Origin: an uncultured Cytophagales bacterium | Lineage (GTDB): Bacteria > Bacteroidota > Bacteroidia > Cytophagales > Amoebophilaceae | Direction: 5' to 3' | Assembly: GCA_905479855.1 (NCBI GenBank) | Contig: CAJQOF010000118.1 | Coordinates: 1 to 5,788 of the forward strand | Length of the DNA: 5,788 nucleotides | Part shown: in pieces, positions 1 through 5,788 of the stretch | How the letters are laid out: every line of letters starts with the position of its first letter | Numbering within the stretch: the stretch's first letter is position 1 | Translations under genes and position numbers: made by a program | Notes under the pieces: generated by a model | The model's database searches: none | What the model saw: the letters and a program-made list of their open reading frames with translations, nothing else | Told to the model about the DNA's origin: nothing

Positions 1-431
1 TTACTGGCCCGGCAGAAGTCTTAATGAAGCATGCGAAAAAAAGGGGCGTACTGAGTTATCTCCAGGAGAACCCAAAATTCGCTGCACATCTGGGTACAAT
101 GGACTATGGAATAGCGGCTGGCTACTTAGCAGGTGCCATGGAGCCAGACGAGGAGAAACGTGCTCAACTATTACGCATTTTGTTTAACTTGCGCCCGGAA
201 CTAATAAAAGGAGTTATGTGTGAAATAAACCCAGCAATTAAAATAATAGAGAAAAGAGGCATGGAACAAGGCATGGAACGGGGCATAGAACAAGGCATAG
301 AACAAGGCATGGAACGAGGTAGGCTTGAAATGATATTAGGCATGGACAGGGCTGGCGTAGGCAGGGACCTTATTGCCAAGAGTGCCAAATGTTCTGTTCG
401 TGAAGTGGAAAGCATGCTTGTTGCGGCCTAG
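1..431 (+). CDS. Rpn family / PD-(D/E)XK nuclease-transposase-like protein, C-terminal part (5' end outside window)
   Basis: The reading frame is open from base 3 (first codons ACT GGC CCG GCA GAA) through the first ATG at 24 to TAG at 429-431, followed at once by a second TAG. The codons before that ATG look like real protein (TGPAEVLMKHAKKR), so I take this as the 3' part of a longer gene and not a gene starting at 24. What is seen: a helical region, a tail of five G-(M/I)-E-(Q/R) tetrapeptides at 258-317, and a final LIAKSAKCSVREVESML helix that resembles a helix-turn-helix-like end. Rpn/transposase_31-type proteins, which are recombination-promoting PD-(D/E)XK nucleases, commonly end in this way. 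The nuclease core with its catalytic residues would be upstream, so I cannot say whether the gene is active. The family assignment rests on the tail architecture only. Confidence 0.65.
   Translation, partial: TGPAEVLMKHAKKRGVLSYLQENPKFAAHLGTMDYGIAAGYLAGAMEPDEEKRAQLLRILFNLRPELIKGVMCEINPAIKIIEKRGMEQGMERGIEQGIEQGMERGRLEMILGMDRAGVGRDLIAKSAKCSVREVESMLVAA
258..317 (+). repeat. Five tandem 12-bp coding repeats (GGCATGGAACAA type)
   Basis: Five consecutive 12-bp units begin at 258, 270, 282, 294 and 306. They differ only by G/A in the second codon (ATG or ATA) and in the last codon (CAA, CGG or CGA). They encode GMEQ, GMER, GIEQ, GIEQ and GMER inside the Rpn-like gene. The unit length is a multiple of three, so gain or loss of units by slippage would lengthen or shorten the linker without breaking the frame. 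Units 3 and 4 are identical, consistent with recent duplication. Confidence 0.9.
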
Positions 432-505
432 TAGGCTACTGGAATTCGCTCGCCGGCTTTTGTTGCCCCCCACAACTGCAACTACCCGCACAATCCCCCA
501 GTCCA

Positions 506-2032
506 ATGCATAAAAAGCTAATCCTTCTTATCCTAGACGGTTGGGGCCTTGCCCCCAACCCACAATACTCCGCCATTGACAAGGCCAACACCCCCTTTAT
601 AGACGCGCTTTACCAGCAATACCCCCATAGTCAGCTCTCTGCATCAGGTTTGGATGTGGGGTTGCCTCCAGGGCAGATGGGCAACTCTGAAGTGGGGCAC
701 ATCAATCTAGGCGCAGGGAGGGTTGTAGGCCAGTCCTTGGTGCGTATTAATAAAGCAATTACATCCAGCGCGTTTTATCAGAACCCAACATTATTGGAGG
801 CATTCAGCTATGCCCAAACGCACCAAAAGGCGGTCCATTTTATGGGGCTTGTCTCCGATGGAGGCGTGCATTCCCACCTGAGCCACCTACAAGCATTGTG
901 TAGGGCTGCTAAAGAGCATGCGCTACCTAAATTCTTTGTGCATGCTTTCACCGATGGACGAGACACCCCTCCTAAAAGCGCAGTAGCCTTCTTGTCTCAC
1001 TTGGAAGAAGAGCTCCAAGGCACTAATGGCCGATTAGCATCGATCATGGGCCGCTACTATGCCATGGATAGGAACCAGCGTTGGGAGCGAACAAGGGTGG
1101 CTTATGATGCATTGGTGCATGGTTGGGGAATGATGGCAACTGATTGGAGAAAGGCGATTGAGCACGCCTATGCCGAAGGCACCACGGATGAGTTCCTTCA
1201 ACCTATTCTACTCACTGGCAAGGGAGAGCAACCGAGCGCATGCTTGCGAGAAGGGGATGTAGTTATCTGCGCCAACTTTAGAACAGATCGGAGCCGGCAA
1301 ATTACCCAAGTGCTCACCCAAACACCGGCGGTGCAGTCTAGTATGCCTCCGTTAAAGCTGCACTATTTAACCATGACGGAGTATGACAGGAACTTTAAGG
1401 GGGTGCACCCCCTCTTCAAGCAGGATATACTAAAGAACACACTAGGGGAAGTCCTGAGCGTACAGGGTAAAAAGCAACTGAGAATCTCCGAAACAGAGAA
1501 ATATCCACACGTTACTTACTTCTTCTCTGGAGGCCGAGAAGAACCTTTCCCCGGCGAAAAACGGCTACTTTGCCCCTCACCACAAGTAGCCACTTACGAC
1601 CAAACGCCCGCCATGGCGGCAACTGACATTACAGAGAAGGTGCTGCCCATTCTTGCGCAACAGTCTATGGACTTCATCTGCCTCAACTTTGCCAATGCCG
1701 ATATGGTAGGGCACACCGGCGTGTTTGATGCCACAGTGCAGGCCTGCGAAGTCGTAGATCAGTGTGTACAAAAGGTGGTTGAGCAGGCACTAGAGAGTGG
1801 TTATACGACCATTATCCTAGCAGACCATGGCAATGCGGAACAGATGTGTAACCAAGAAGGAAGGCCCTACACAGCCCACACCACCAATCCTGTTCCGTGC
1901 ATTCTCATAGACCCACAAGCAAAAGGCAGGTTGAAAGCAGGTAAGCTGGCCGATATTGCGCCCACTATACTCAACTTGATGGGGTTACCCATTCCGCAAG
2001 AGATGGCGGGGGTTAGCTTGGTTGATTGTTAA
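506..2032 (+). CDS. gpmI: 2,3-bisphosphoglycerate-independent phosphoglycerate mutase
   Basis: GpmI interconverts 3-phosphoglycerate and 2-phosphoglycerate in glycolysis and gluconeogenesis in the cytosol, using two Mn2+ ions and a phosphoserine intermediate. At 508 residues the protein has the normal family length. By comparison with the family, the metal ligands are D11 (LDGWG), nucleophile S61 (MGNSEVGH), D399 and H403 (NFANADMVGHTG), D440 and H441 (LADHGN) and H458 (AHTTNP). The phosphate- and substrate-binding residues are H122 (DGGVHSH), D150, R152 and D153 (TDGRDTPP), R183 and R189, R259 and R262 (NFRTDRSR) and K332 (ETEKYPH). All are present, so the enzyme should be active. The ATG at 506 places LDGWG at the usual distance from the N-terminus; there is no Shine-Dalgarno sequence before it. 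It starts 74 bp after the Rpn-like gene. Its last 121 bp are repeated at 2952-3072, and its final residues (VSLVDC) differ from those of that copy (NSLVGR). Confidence 0.97.
   Translation: MHKKLILLILDGWGLAPNPQYSAIDKANTPFIDALYQQYPHSQLSASGLDVGLPPGQMGNSEVGHINLGAGRVVGQSLVRINKAITSSAFYQNPTLLEAFSYAQTHQKAVHFMGLVSDGGVHSHLSHLQALCRAAKEHALPKFFVHAFTDGRDTPPKSAVAFLSHLEEELQGTNGRLASIMGRYYAMDRNQRWERTRVAYDALVHGWGMMATDWRKAIEHAYAEGTTDEFLQPILLTGKGEQPSACLREGDVVICANFRTDRSRQITQVLTQTPAVQSSMPPLKLHYLTMTEYDRNFKGVHPLFKQDILKNTLGEVLSVQGKKQLRISETEKYPHVTYFFSGGREEPFPGEKRLLCPSPQVATYDQTPAMAATDITEKVLPILAQQSMDFICLNFANADMVGHTGVFDATVQACEVVDQCVQKVVEQALESGYTTIILADHGNAEQMCNQEGRPYTAHTTNPVPCILIDPQAKGRLKAGKLADIAPTILNLMGLPIPQEMAGVSLVDC
1912..2032 (+). 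repeat. Direct repeat, left copy: 3' end of gpmI
   Basis: This segment is the gpmI coding end from within codon 469 through the stop. Bases 1912-2007 are identical over 96 bp to 2952-3047. The remaining 25 bp differ at 10 positions from 3048-3072, although a central 10-bp core (AGCTTGGTTG) is shared. The two copies are in the same orientation with a period of 1,040 bp. Confidence 0.97.
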
Positions 2033-2226
2033 TAGGCCTCTTTTTTCCCTGTCGCCCGTAATCTTTTTGCTACGGACATCGCGCAGATAACAGCCACAAA
2101 CAAGGCAAAAATTACGGCCAAGAAAATGTAAACAGCAAGTCGATAGGCTGTGTATAAGAAAGGAGTATTTTTGTGTCGCTCAAGAGTGCTGCAATAACCA
2201 AGCAGTGTGTAGTTGCCTTGGTATTG
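2029..2226 (-). pseudogene. C-terminal remnant of an integral membrane protein (unidentified)
   Basis: On the - strand a frame is open for 65 codons from 2226 to a TAA at 2031-2029. An in-frame TAG at 2229-2227 lies just before it, and no usable start is present (the only ATG is deep inside). The middle encodes a strongly hydrophobic stretch of about 24 residues (around AVYIFLAVIFALFVAVICA) followed by a basic tail containing AKRLRATGKK. This is the usual form of a last transmembrane helix with a positively charged cytoplasmic end. Its stop codon lies inside the end of gpmI, so the two would have been convergent and overlapping by 4 bp. I read it as the surviving end of a transporter-like gene whose 5' part has been lost where the PIN-domain gene now begins. 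The family cannot be named, and a chance open frame is possible. Confidence 0.5.
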
Positions 2227-2228
2227 CT

Positions 2229-2232
2229 AGGA
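2229..2232 (+). promoter_or_regulatory. Weak Shine-Dalgarno-like AGGA before the PIN gene
   Basis: AGGA ends 9 bases before the ATG at 2242. It is the only start in the window with a purine-rich match at a suitable distance. The starts at 506, 3212 and 5131 have none, which is common in Bacteroidota. It supports 2242 as the start, but weakly. Confidence 0.35.
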
Positions 2233-2241
2233 TAGCAGAAC

Positions 2242-2697
2242 ATGAAATTTTATATAGACACATCGGTATTTGGGGGATATTTTGACCGAGAGTTCTCGGA
2301 GGACACCATAAAATTCTTCGAATATATATTTGGGCAGAATGCTACGGTTATTTACTCAGATATTACGATAAGTGAGCTAGAAAAGGCCCCCAAAAAAGTC
2401 ATTGGCCTAATTCAAACACTGCAAGAAGAAAATAAAAGAAGGCTAGAGTACGTGAGCAACAATGATGAAGCAAAAAGCTTGGCAAGAAGATACATACTAG
2501 AAGGAGCGCTGACCCAGAAATCTGCAGAGGACGCATTGCATATTGCGTTAGCTAGTATACACAACGTAAGTGTACTGGTAAGTTGGAATTTCAGGCATAG
2601 GGTCAATTTTATTCGCATACAGCAGTATAACGCCGTCAATCTAAAATCAGGATACAAAACTATCGATATAAGAAGTCCCAAAGAGATACTACCATGA
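2242..2697 (+). CDS. PIN-domain ribonuclease, VapC-like toxin
   Basis: The 151-residue product is a single PIN domain, the Mg2+/Mn2+-dependent RNase fold of VapC-type toxins, which stop translation by cutting RNA. The start MKFYIDTSVFGGYFD holds the first acidic residue D6. E45 (ISELEKAP) and D97 (SAEDALHIALAS) supply the next two. At the usual place of the last acidic residue the protein has SWNFRHRVN (W115, N116, H119). As I recall, a SWNFKH-type motif marks a particular PIN subfamily whose members also end in a VNL..GY...(D/E)IRSP(R/K)E-like tail, as here, so I do not regard it as a damaged site. Length and start agree with that subfamily. The stop overlaps the start of the next gene as ATGA, showing an operon with toxin first, the reverse of classic vapBC. 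It is probably controlled together with its partner, but no operator is evident. It lies within the segment between the two gpmI tails. Confidence 0.88.
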   Translation: MKFYIDTSVFGGYFDREFSEDTIKFFEYIFGQNATVIYSDITISELEKAPKKVIGLIQTLQEENKRRLEYVSNNDEAKSLARRYILEGALTQKSAEDALHIALASIHNVSVLVSWNFRHRVNFIRIQQYNAVNLKSGYKTIDIRSPKEILP

Positions 2698-2861
2698 GCA
2701 AAAAAGGAAAAGAAATGCAATCTCCTATAATACCTGGCTTTAAGGTCATGAAATGGCTTAGGGGAGTACGAGAGGATAATTATAAACTTTCTGTAGAAAA
2801 TCCTCAAGAATACCTTAGAAGAAGAACCGAAGCGCGTAAAAGAATGCAGTGCTATGCGTAG
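2694..2861 (+). CDS. Small basic protein, probable antitoxin partner of the PIN toxin
   Basis: This is a 55-codon gene with ATG at 2694-2696 overlapping the TGA of the PIN gene (2695-2697) and TAG at 2859-2861. The ATGA overlap implies translational coupling, which suits a toxin-antitoxin pair. The product is strongly basic (14 Lys/Arg plus several Glu) and probably helical. It has a central segment FKVMKWLRGVREDNY followed by a helix with PQEYLRRRTEARKR. Small proteins with an (F/V)MRK.RD-type helix and a second charged helix are, as I recall, typical neighbours of PIN proteins with the SWNFKH motif. On that basis I infer that it binds and inhibits the toxin. It has no ribbon-helix-helix or AbrB-like pattern that I can see, so self-repression by this protein is uncertain. 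It was easy to miss because of its length. Confidence 0.7.
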   Translation: MSKKGKEMQSPIIPGFKVMKWLRGVREDNYKLSVENPQEYLRRRTEARKRMQCYA

Positions 2862-2866
2862 CATGC
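2846..2866 (+). terminator. Hairpin over the end of the toxin-antitoxin operon (possible weak terminator)
   Basis: TGCTA (2850-2854) pairs with TAGCA (2859-2863) around a TGCG tetraloop. GCA (2846-2848) and TGC (2864-2866) extend the stem past a bulged G at 2849. The structure includes the stop codon of the small gene. No T-run follows, so intrinsic termination would be weak; it could instead protect the 3' end of the transcript. Confidence 0.25.
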
Positions 2867-2896
2867 AACTATACAGCACAAAGGCGTTTAAGTGAA

Positions 2897-2915
2897 GTCC
2901 ACATTAACTGTGGAC
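2897..2915. repeat. Perfect 7-bp inverted repeat
   Basis: GTCCACA (2897-2903) and TGTGGAC (2909-2915) are separated by 5 bases. It lies 36 bp after the small antitoxin-like gene and 36 bp before the second gpmI tail. With no following T-run it is not a typical terminator. It could be a protein-binding dyad, a transcript-end hairpin, or chance. Confidence 0.4.
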
Positions 2916-2951
2916 AAACTGCATCTATATCGGTGTTCTTTCCGTCCTTGC

Positions 2952-3072
2952 CCCACAAGCAAAAGGCAGGTTGAAAGCAGGTAAGCTGGCCGATATTGCG
3001 CCCACTATACTCAACTTGATGGGGTTACCCATTCCGCAAGAGATGGCAGGCAACAGCTTGGTTGGCCGGTGA
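2952..3072 (+). pseudogene. Duplicated 3' end of gpmI (direct repeat, right copy)
   Basis: The copy corresponds to codons 470-508 of gpmI, in frame, ending in its own TGA at 3070-3072. The first 96 bp are identical to 1912-2007; the last 25 bp differ at 10 sites. The encoded end reads MAGNSLVGR where the intact gene has MAGVSLVDC, so the length is kept and three residues change. Upstream of 2952 there is no resemblance to gpmI, and the frame is open only from 2908 without an ATG, so it cannot encode an enzyme: all catalytic residues are missing. A polar residue at the N position is more usual for the family than Val, which suggests that this copy may hold the older end of the gene. Confidence 0.92.
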
Positions 3073-3084
3073 TGTATAGCCTAG

Positions 3085-3222
3085 CGCCCGCTCCAAGGAA
3101 AGCAAAACACTGCTAACCCCATCGCTGAACGCCACGGCCTTTCTTTAGACGCGAAAATTGACCTGGTATACGCTACCTCATACCCAAAACTGACGCAACG
3201 CACAGCTAACTATGCGCACTAA
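3085..3222 (+). pseudogene. Possible C-terminal remnant of an unidentified gene
   Basis: The frame is open for 45 codons after a TAG at 3082-3084 and ends with TAA at 3220-3222, overlapping the start of the ABC transporter gene by 11 bp. There is no ATG. From about 3121 the codons look like ordinary coding sequence (AERHGLSLDAKIDLVYATSY and on), with no homology that I recognise. An open frame of this length is not rare by chance, so this is tentative. The rest of 2862-3211 holds only the two dyads and the gpmI tail copy described separately. Confidence 0.25.
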
Positions 3223-4957
3223 ATCTATCCACTCATTCTTGTGGGAACATATAAAACCCTACAAGTGGCATTACCTCATCATGATGCTAGCACCAATTGT
3301 AGCTAGCTTATACCCTTTCGCCTATAGTTATGCCATGAAGTTGCTGATAGATGCATGCGTCCTTACAGAGAACTTATCATACCCTAGCGTCATATTTCCA
3401 GTTATCTTGTTTCTTGGGGCACATTTAACACACGAGCTTGTATGGGGGATAAGTAATATAGCAGCGTCGAAGTCAGAACCTTATGTAAAAGCCTCAATCC
3501 TGCTAAAGTCCTACGATTACGTACAGCATCATTCCTATGCCTTTTTCCAAAACCATGCGAGTGGGGCAATCAGCACCAAGTTAAAAGGGTTATTAGATGG
3601 TTATAACAAGCTCTGGTCTGCAATTCATCATGGGGCCTTTCTGCAAATCCTTAAAGTAATAGTGAGTTTTGTAGCACTCTTCTTTGTGAATGTGTATCTT
3701 GGTCTACTAGTCTTTGGCTATTGTGCCCTTAAGATCCCCATTATGTATAAACTCTCGTTAACGTTAAATAAGTTCTCATTTCAAAAGACAGAGAGCACGC
3801 ATGCACTTATTGGGCAGATGTCAGATAGACTTACCAATATCATCTCCCTTTTCTCGTTTGCCTCAAGAAGCAGAGAATGCAAGGCGCTAGAGGATAGCAC
3901 TTCGGTTGATTTTATACCCAAGCATATTCGACTATACAAGCATGTCTTCAAAACATACATGATTGCAGGGATCTTTGAACTATGTATGCTTCTGTTCATG
4001 TTGCTATTCGTGATCAACTTAAGAATGAATGGGCTCATCACGGTGGGAGATTTTGCGTTTGTATTTGGCCTTACAATGGGCGCGTTGGATAATATGTGGG
4101 GCGCCATGATGTTATTACAAGATCTTTCTAGCGAGATGGGGGATTTTAAGAGTTCCCTCGCTATCCTGAATGTCCCACAGCAGAACGTAGACCAACAAAA
4201 CGCCACTCCGTTAGCGATTACCACCCCAAGTATTGCGTTCAATTCCCTTAGCTTTGGGTATGGGGCCGCAGACCATTTGCTGAAGGATTTTAACCTCACC
4301 ATTGCACCGGGTGAGAAAGTTGGGTTAGTGGGCCACTCCGGTGCAGGCAAAACCTCGCTGATTCACCTGCTTCTTCGCTACTTTGAATGGAACCAAGGAG
4401 TAATCTCTATCTCGGGAAAAGACATAAGCCATGTTACCCAAGATTCACTTAGGGAGAACATCGCGGTCATTCCACAGGATACAATGCTATTTCATAGAAG
4501 CCTGTTGGAGAACATTGGGTATGGCAAGCCCAATGCAACCAAAGAAGCAATAGTCGAGGCAAGCAAAAAAGCGCACATCCATGAATTTATTATGGCACTT
4601 CCCGAACAATACAATACGTACGTGGGAGAGAGGGGGATAAAACTTTCTGGGGGGCAACGGCAACGCATAGCCATTGCAAGAGCGATGCTAAAGGACGCCC
4701 CCATCTTGGTCCTCGACGAAGCAACCTCTGCGCTCGATAGCCAAACAGAAAAGTTGATTCAAGAGAGTTTAGCCCTCTTTATAAAGGACGAAAAAAAGAC
4801 AGTCATTGCCATTGCACATCGCCTTTCTACCTTAAAGCACATGGACCGGATTGTTGTGCTTGAGCAAGGAAAAATCACTGAAGAGGGTACTCACCGCCAG
4901 CTAATTCATACCGAAGGCAGCTTGTATAAAAAACTATGGGAGCTGCAAGAAAGCTAA
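3212..4957 (+). CDS. ABC exporter half-transporter, fused permease and ATPase (MsbA/multidrug type)
   Basis: The 581-residue protein has the permease-then-ATPase order and length of ABCB/MsbA-like half-transporters, which work as homodimers or heterodimers in the inner membrane and export lipids, peptides or drugs. Residues 1-320 form the type I exporter membrane domain. Hydrophobic segments lie near 20-40, 57-80, 142-162 and 163-178, and 250-272, with a weaker one near 280-300. The nucleotide-binding domain follows: A-loop Y350, Walker A GHSGAGKT (374-381), Q-loop Q422 (VIPQDTMLF), signature LSGGQ (478-482), Walker B ILVLDE (498-503), D-loop SALD and H-loop H536. All are intact, so it should hydrolyse ATP. 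The first membrane helix follows the ATG at 3212 at the usual distance; no Shine-Dalgarno sequence is present. Related exporters are common in intracellular bacteria. The substrate cannot be told from sequence. No partner half-transporter is in the window. Confidence 0.93.
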   Translation: MRTKSIHSFLWEHIKPYKWHYLIMMLAPIVASLYPFAYSYAMKLLIDACVLTENLSYPSVIFPVILFLGAHLTHELVWGISNIAASKSEPYVKASILLKSYDYVQHHSYAFFQNHASGAISTKLKGLLDGYNKLWSAIHHGAFLQILKVIVSFVALFFVNVYLGLLVFGYCALKIPIMYKLSLTLNKFSFQKTESTHALIGQMSDRLTNIISLFSFASRSRECKALEDSTSVDFIPKHIRLYKHVFKTYMIAGIFELCMLLFMLLFVINLRMNGLITVGDFAFVFGLTMGALDNMWGAMMLLQDLSSEMGDFKSSLAILNVPQQNVDQQNATPLAITTPSIAFNSLSFGYGAADHLLKDFNLTIAPGEKVGLVGHSGAGKTSLIHLLLRYFEWNQGVISISGKDISHVTQDSLRENIAVIPQDTMLFHRSLLENIGYGKPNATKEAIVEASKKAHIHEFIMALPEQYNTYVGERGIKLSGGQRQRIAIARAMLKDAPILVLDEATSALDSQTEKLIQESLALFIKDEKKTVIAIAHRLSTLKHMDRIVVLEQGKITEEGTHRQLIHTEGSLYKKLWELQES

Positions 4958-5130
4958 AAAAGACAAGGGGCCATAGCCCTCAGATTGCAATATATTTGGA
5001 ATTCTCGCCTAGCCTAACGAAATTGAGGGTACCTCATGGCCCCGAATCTCGTTGGGCCAGAGAGCGCATAGCCGCGTGGAGTAAAAAGCACGCTGTTCGT
5101 ACCACTGAACTGTTTAAATCTTGAACCATT

Positions 5131-5655
5131 ATGGATACAAAAGCAACAACACCTAAAACACCAATGACCTCTGCCGACTACGTCAACTGCATTAGGGAGC
5201 AGATAGGGCACGGTTATTATGTAGAAGAAGAAAAACTCTACAACATTCACAAAGACTATTATATGAAACTGCTTAAAACACCAGATTTCGTAAAAGATTC
5301 CGTGCCATACGATGATCCCGATTGTATAGCGCAAATTAAGTGCGCACTATATCACAGTATGTGTTCTGACTTCAACCGGGAGTTTGCAGAGACATTGGTA
5401 GAATTGAACCTGATGCACCACGAGCAATATAACATTACGCATGGTACAGCAAAGTACAAGGATGGCTGGCGCGGAATGTGGATTTTCTACTTCAATGCGC
5501 TAAAACTCGGGACGCTTACCATGGAAGATCCGCCAGGAAGGCACCGTATCGGTTCCAGCCTCATTATTGGAGTTTCTCCTTCCCCAGATTCACGCTTTGG
5601 GTACGGCTACACCACACATGGCAGGGCGATGGTAGATTCAATACCCTCAGCCTAG
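5131..5655 (+). CDS. Hypothetical protein, 174 residues
   Basis: I do not recognise this protein. It begins at ATG 5131, 173 bp after the ABC exporter, and ends with TAG at 5653-5655. There is no signal peptide and no clear membrane segment, so it is probably soluble. The first 135 residues look like a compact, Tyr- and Asp-rich domain, with charged helical stretches (YVEEEKLYNIHKDYYMKLL), four Cys (20, 65, 71, 78), and an aromatic cluster WRGMWIFYF at 113-121. After about residue 134 the composition changes to Gly, Ser and Pro (DPPGRHRIGSS and on), with fewer helical residues. A second frame is open across this part from 5478 to 5741, so the native C-terminus may have been altered by a frameshift or a fusion. 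No catalytic motif is visible and no function is proposed. Confidence 0.55.
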   Translation: MDTKATTPKTPMTSADYVNCIREQIGHGYYVEEEKLYNIHKDYYMKLLKTPDFVKDSVPYDDPDCIAQIKCALYHSMCSDFNREFAETLVELNLMHHEQYNITHGTAKYKDGWRGMWIFYFNALKLGTLTMEDPPGRHRIGSSLIIGVSPSPDSRFGYGYTTHGRAMVDSIPSA

Positions 5656-5788
5656 AGCCATACCCAGCCAATCAGCTTTCTGCAGTCTTCTTGGCTACGA
5701 ATCATATCACTAACGTGTACTGCAAAGACAATAGTCACTAAGAAAAGGGCATTATCTGAAGCCTAAAGCCACCTTTGTAATTATTTTA
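5656..5788. other. Region without a recognisable gene at the window end
   Basis: The only open frame here is the last 28 codons of the frame that overlaps the hypothetical gene and stops at 5739-5741. Bases 5742-5788 are AT-rich and show no stem-loop, repeat or coding signal that I can support. The next gene, if any, starts after the window. Confidence 0.5.

Noticed and set aside
258..317. CRISPR-like array
   Set aside because: Twelve-bp units with no spacers, in frame within a coding sequence.
164..415. Minus-strand open frame with SMPCSMP repeats
   Set aside because: It is the antisense of the 12-bp repeat inside the Rpn-like gene. The + frame continues sensibly to the window start and has a family-like C-terminus.
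2056..2075. CCGTA/TACGG dyad after gpmI as a terminator
   Set aside because: The 5-bp stem has a 10-base loop, and its T-rich part is in the loop and not after the stem. It also lies within the - strand membrane-protein remnant.
2412..2879. Minus-strand 155-codon frame across the toxin-antitoxin pair
   Set aside because: It lies opposite two better-supported + genes, with PIN motifs and an ATGA overlap, and its Ser/Leu/Cys-rich product has no recognisable features.
2033..2951. Insertion sequence or integron cassette
   Set aside because: No transposase or integrase, no terminal inverted repeats and no attC-like structure were seen. Only the flanking gpmI direct repeat supports mobility.
3781..4350. 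Minus-strand 189-codon frame
   Set aside because: Shadow of the ABC exporter, which has all its motifs in the + frame here.
4966..4980. AGGGGC/GCCCT hairpin after the ABC gene as a terminator
   Set aside because: The stem is only 5 bp with a bulge and no T-run follows.
5014..5334. Minus-strand 106-codon frame
   Set aside because: It overlaps the start of the + hypothetical gene; the aromatic- and Cys-rich product looks like antisense of an Asp/Tyr-rich region. Not excluded with certainty, but less likely.

Overview
The window reads as a piece of a Bacteroidota genome, most likely a host-associated or endosymbiotic member. The evidence is the Bacteroidota-style phosphoglycerate mutase, an Rpn/PD-(D/E)XK-type gene with a Gly-Met-Glu-Gln repeat tail, an ABC exporter of a type common in intracellular bacteria, gene debris between the intact genes, and start codons mostly without Shine-Dalgarno sequences. 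The Amoebophilaceae (Cardinium/Amoebophilus relatives) are my best guess at family level, but that is inference. All clearly intact genes are on the + strand.

Layout. Bases 1-431 hold the 3' part of an Rpn-family nuclease/transposase-like gene whose start lies before the window; five in-frame 12-bp repeats lie near its end. Bases 506-2032 hold an intact gpmI (cofactor-independent phosphoglycerate mutase) with every expected metal and catalytic residue. Bases 2029-2226 on the - strand keep the C-terminal end of a lost membrane protein. Bases 2242-2861 hold a two-gene toxin-antitoxin-like operon: a PIN-domain ribonuclease followed, with an ATGA overlap, by a 55-residue basic protein. Bases 2952-3072 hold a second copy of the last 121 bp of gpmI. 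Bases 3085-3222 may hold the end of another lost gene. Bases 3212-4957 hold an intact ABC half-transporter. Bases 5131-5655 hold a 174-residue protein I do not recognise. I see nothing clear after 5655, apart from one open frame that overlaps its end.

The main observation is the direct repeat of the gpmI tail. Ninety-six bases (1912-2007 and 2952-3047) are identical, and the two copies then diverge abruptly, yet both end in frame with a stop codon at the same codon number. The 1,040 bp between equivalent points carry the toxin-antitoxin pair and the membrane-protein remnant. Recombination between the repeats would remove this segment and still leave a full 508-codon gpmI with three changed residues near its C-terminus. 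The segment therefore looks like an insertion that brought or kept a replacement 3' end for its target gene. No integrase or transposase is visible in it. Apart from this, the genes do not form one pathway: a glycolytic enzyme, a membrane exporter and accessory genes lie side by side.
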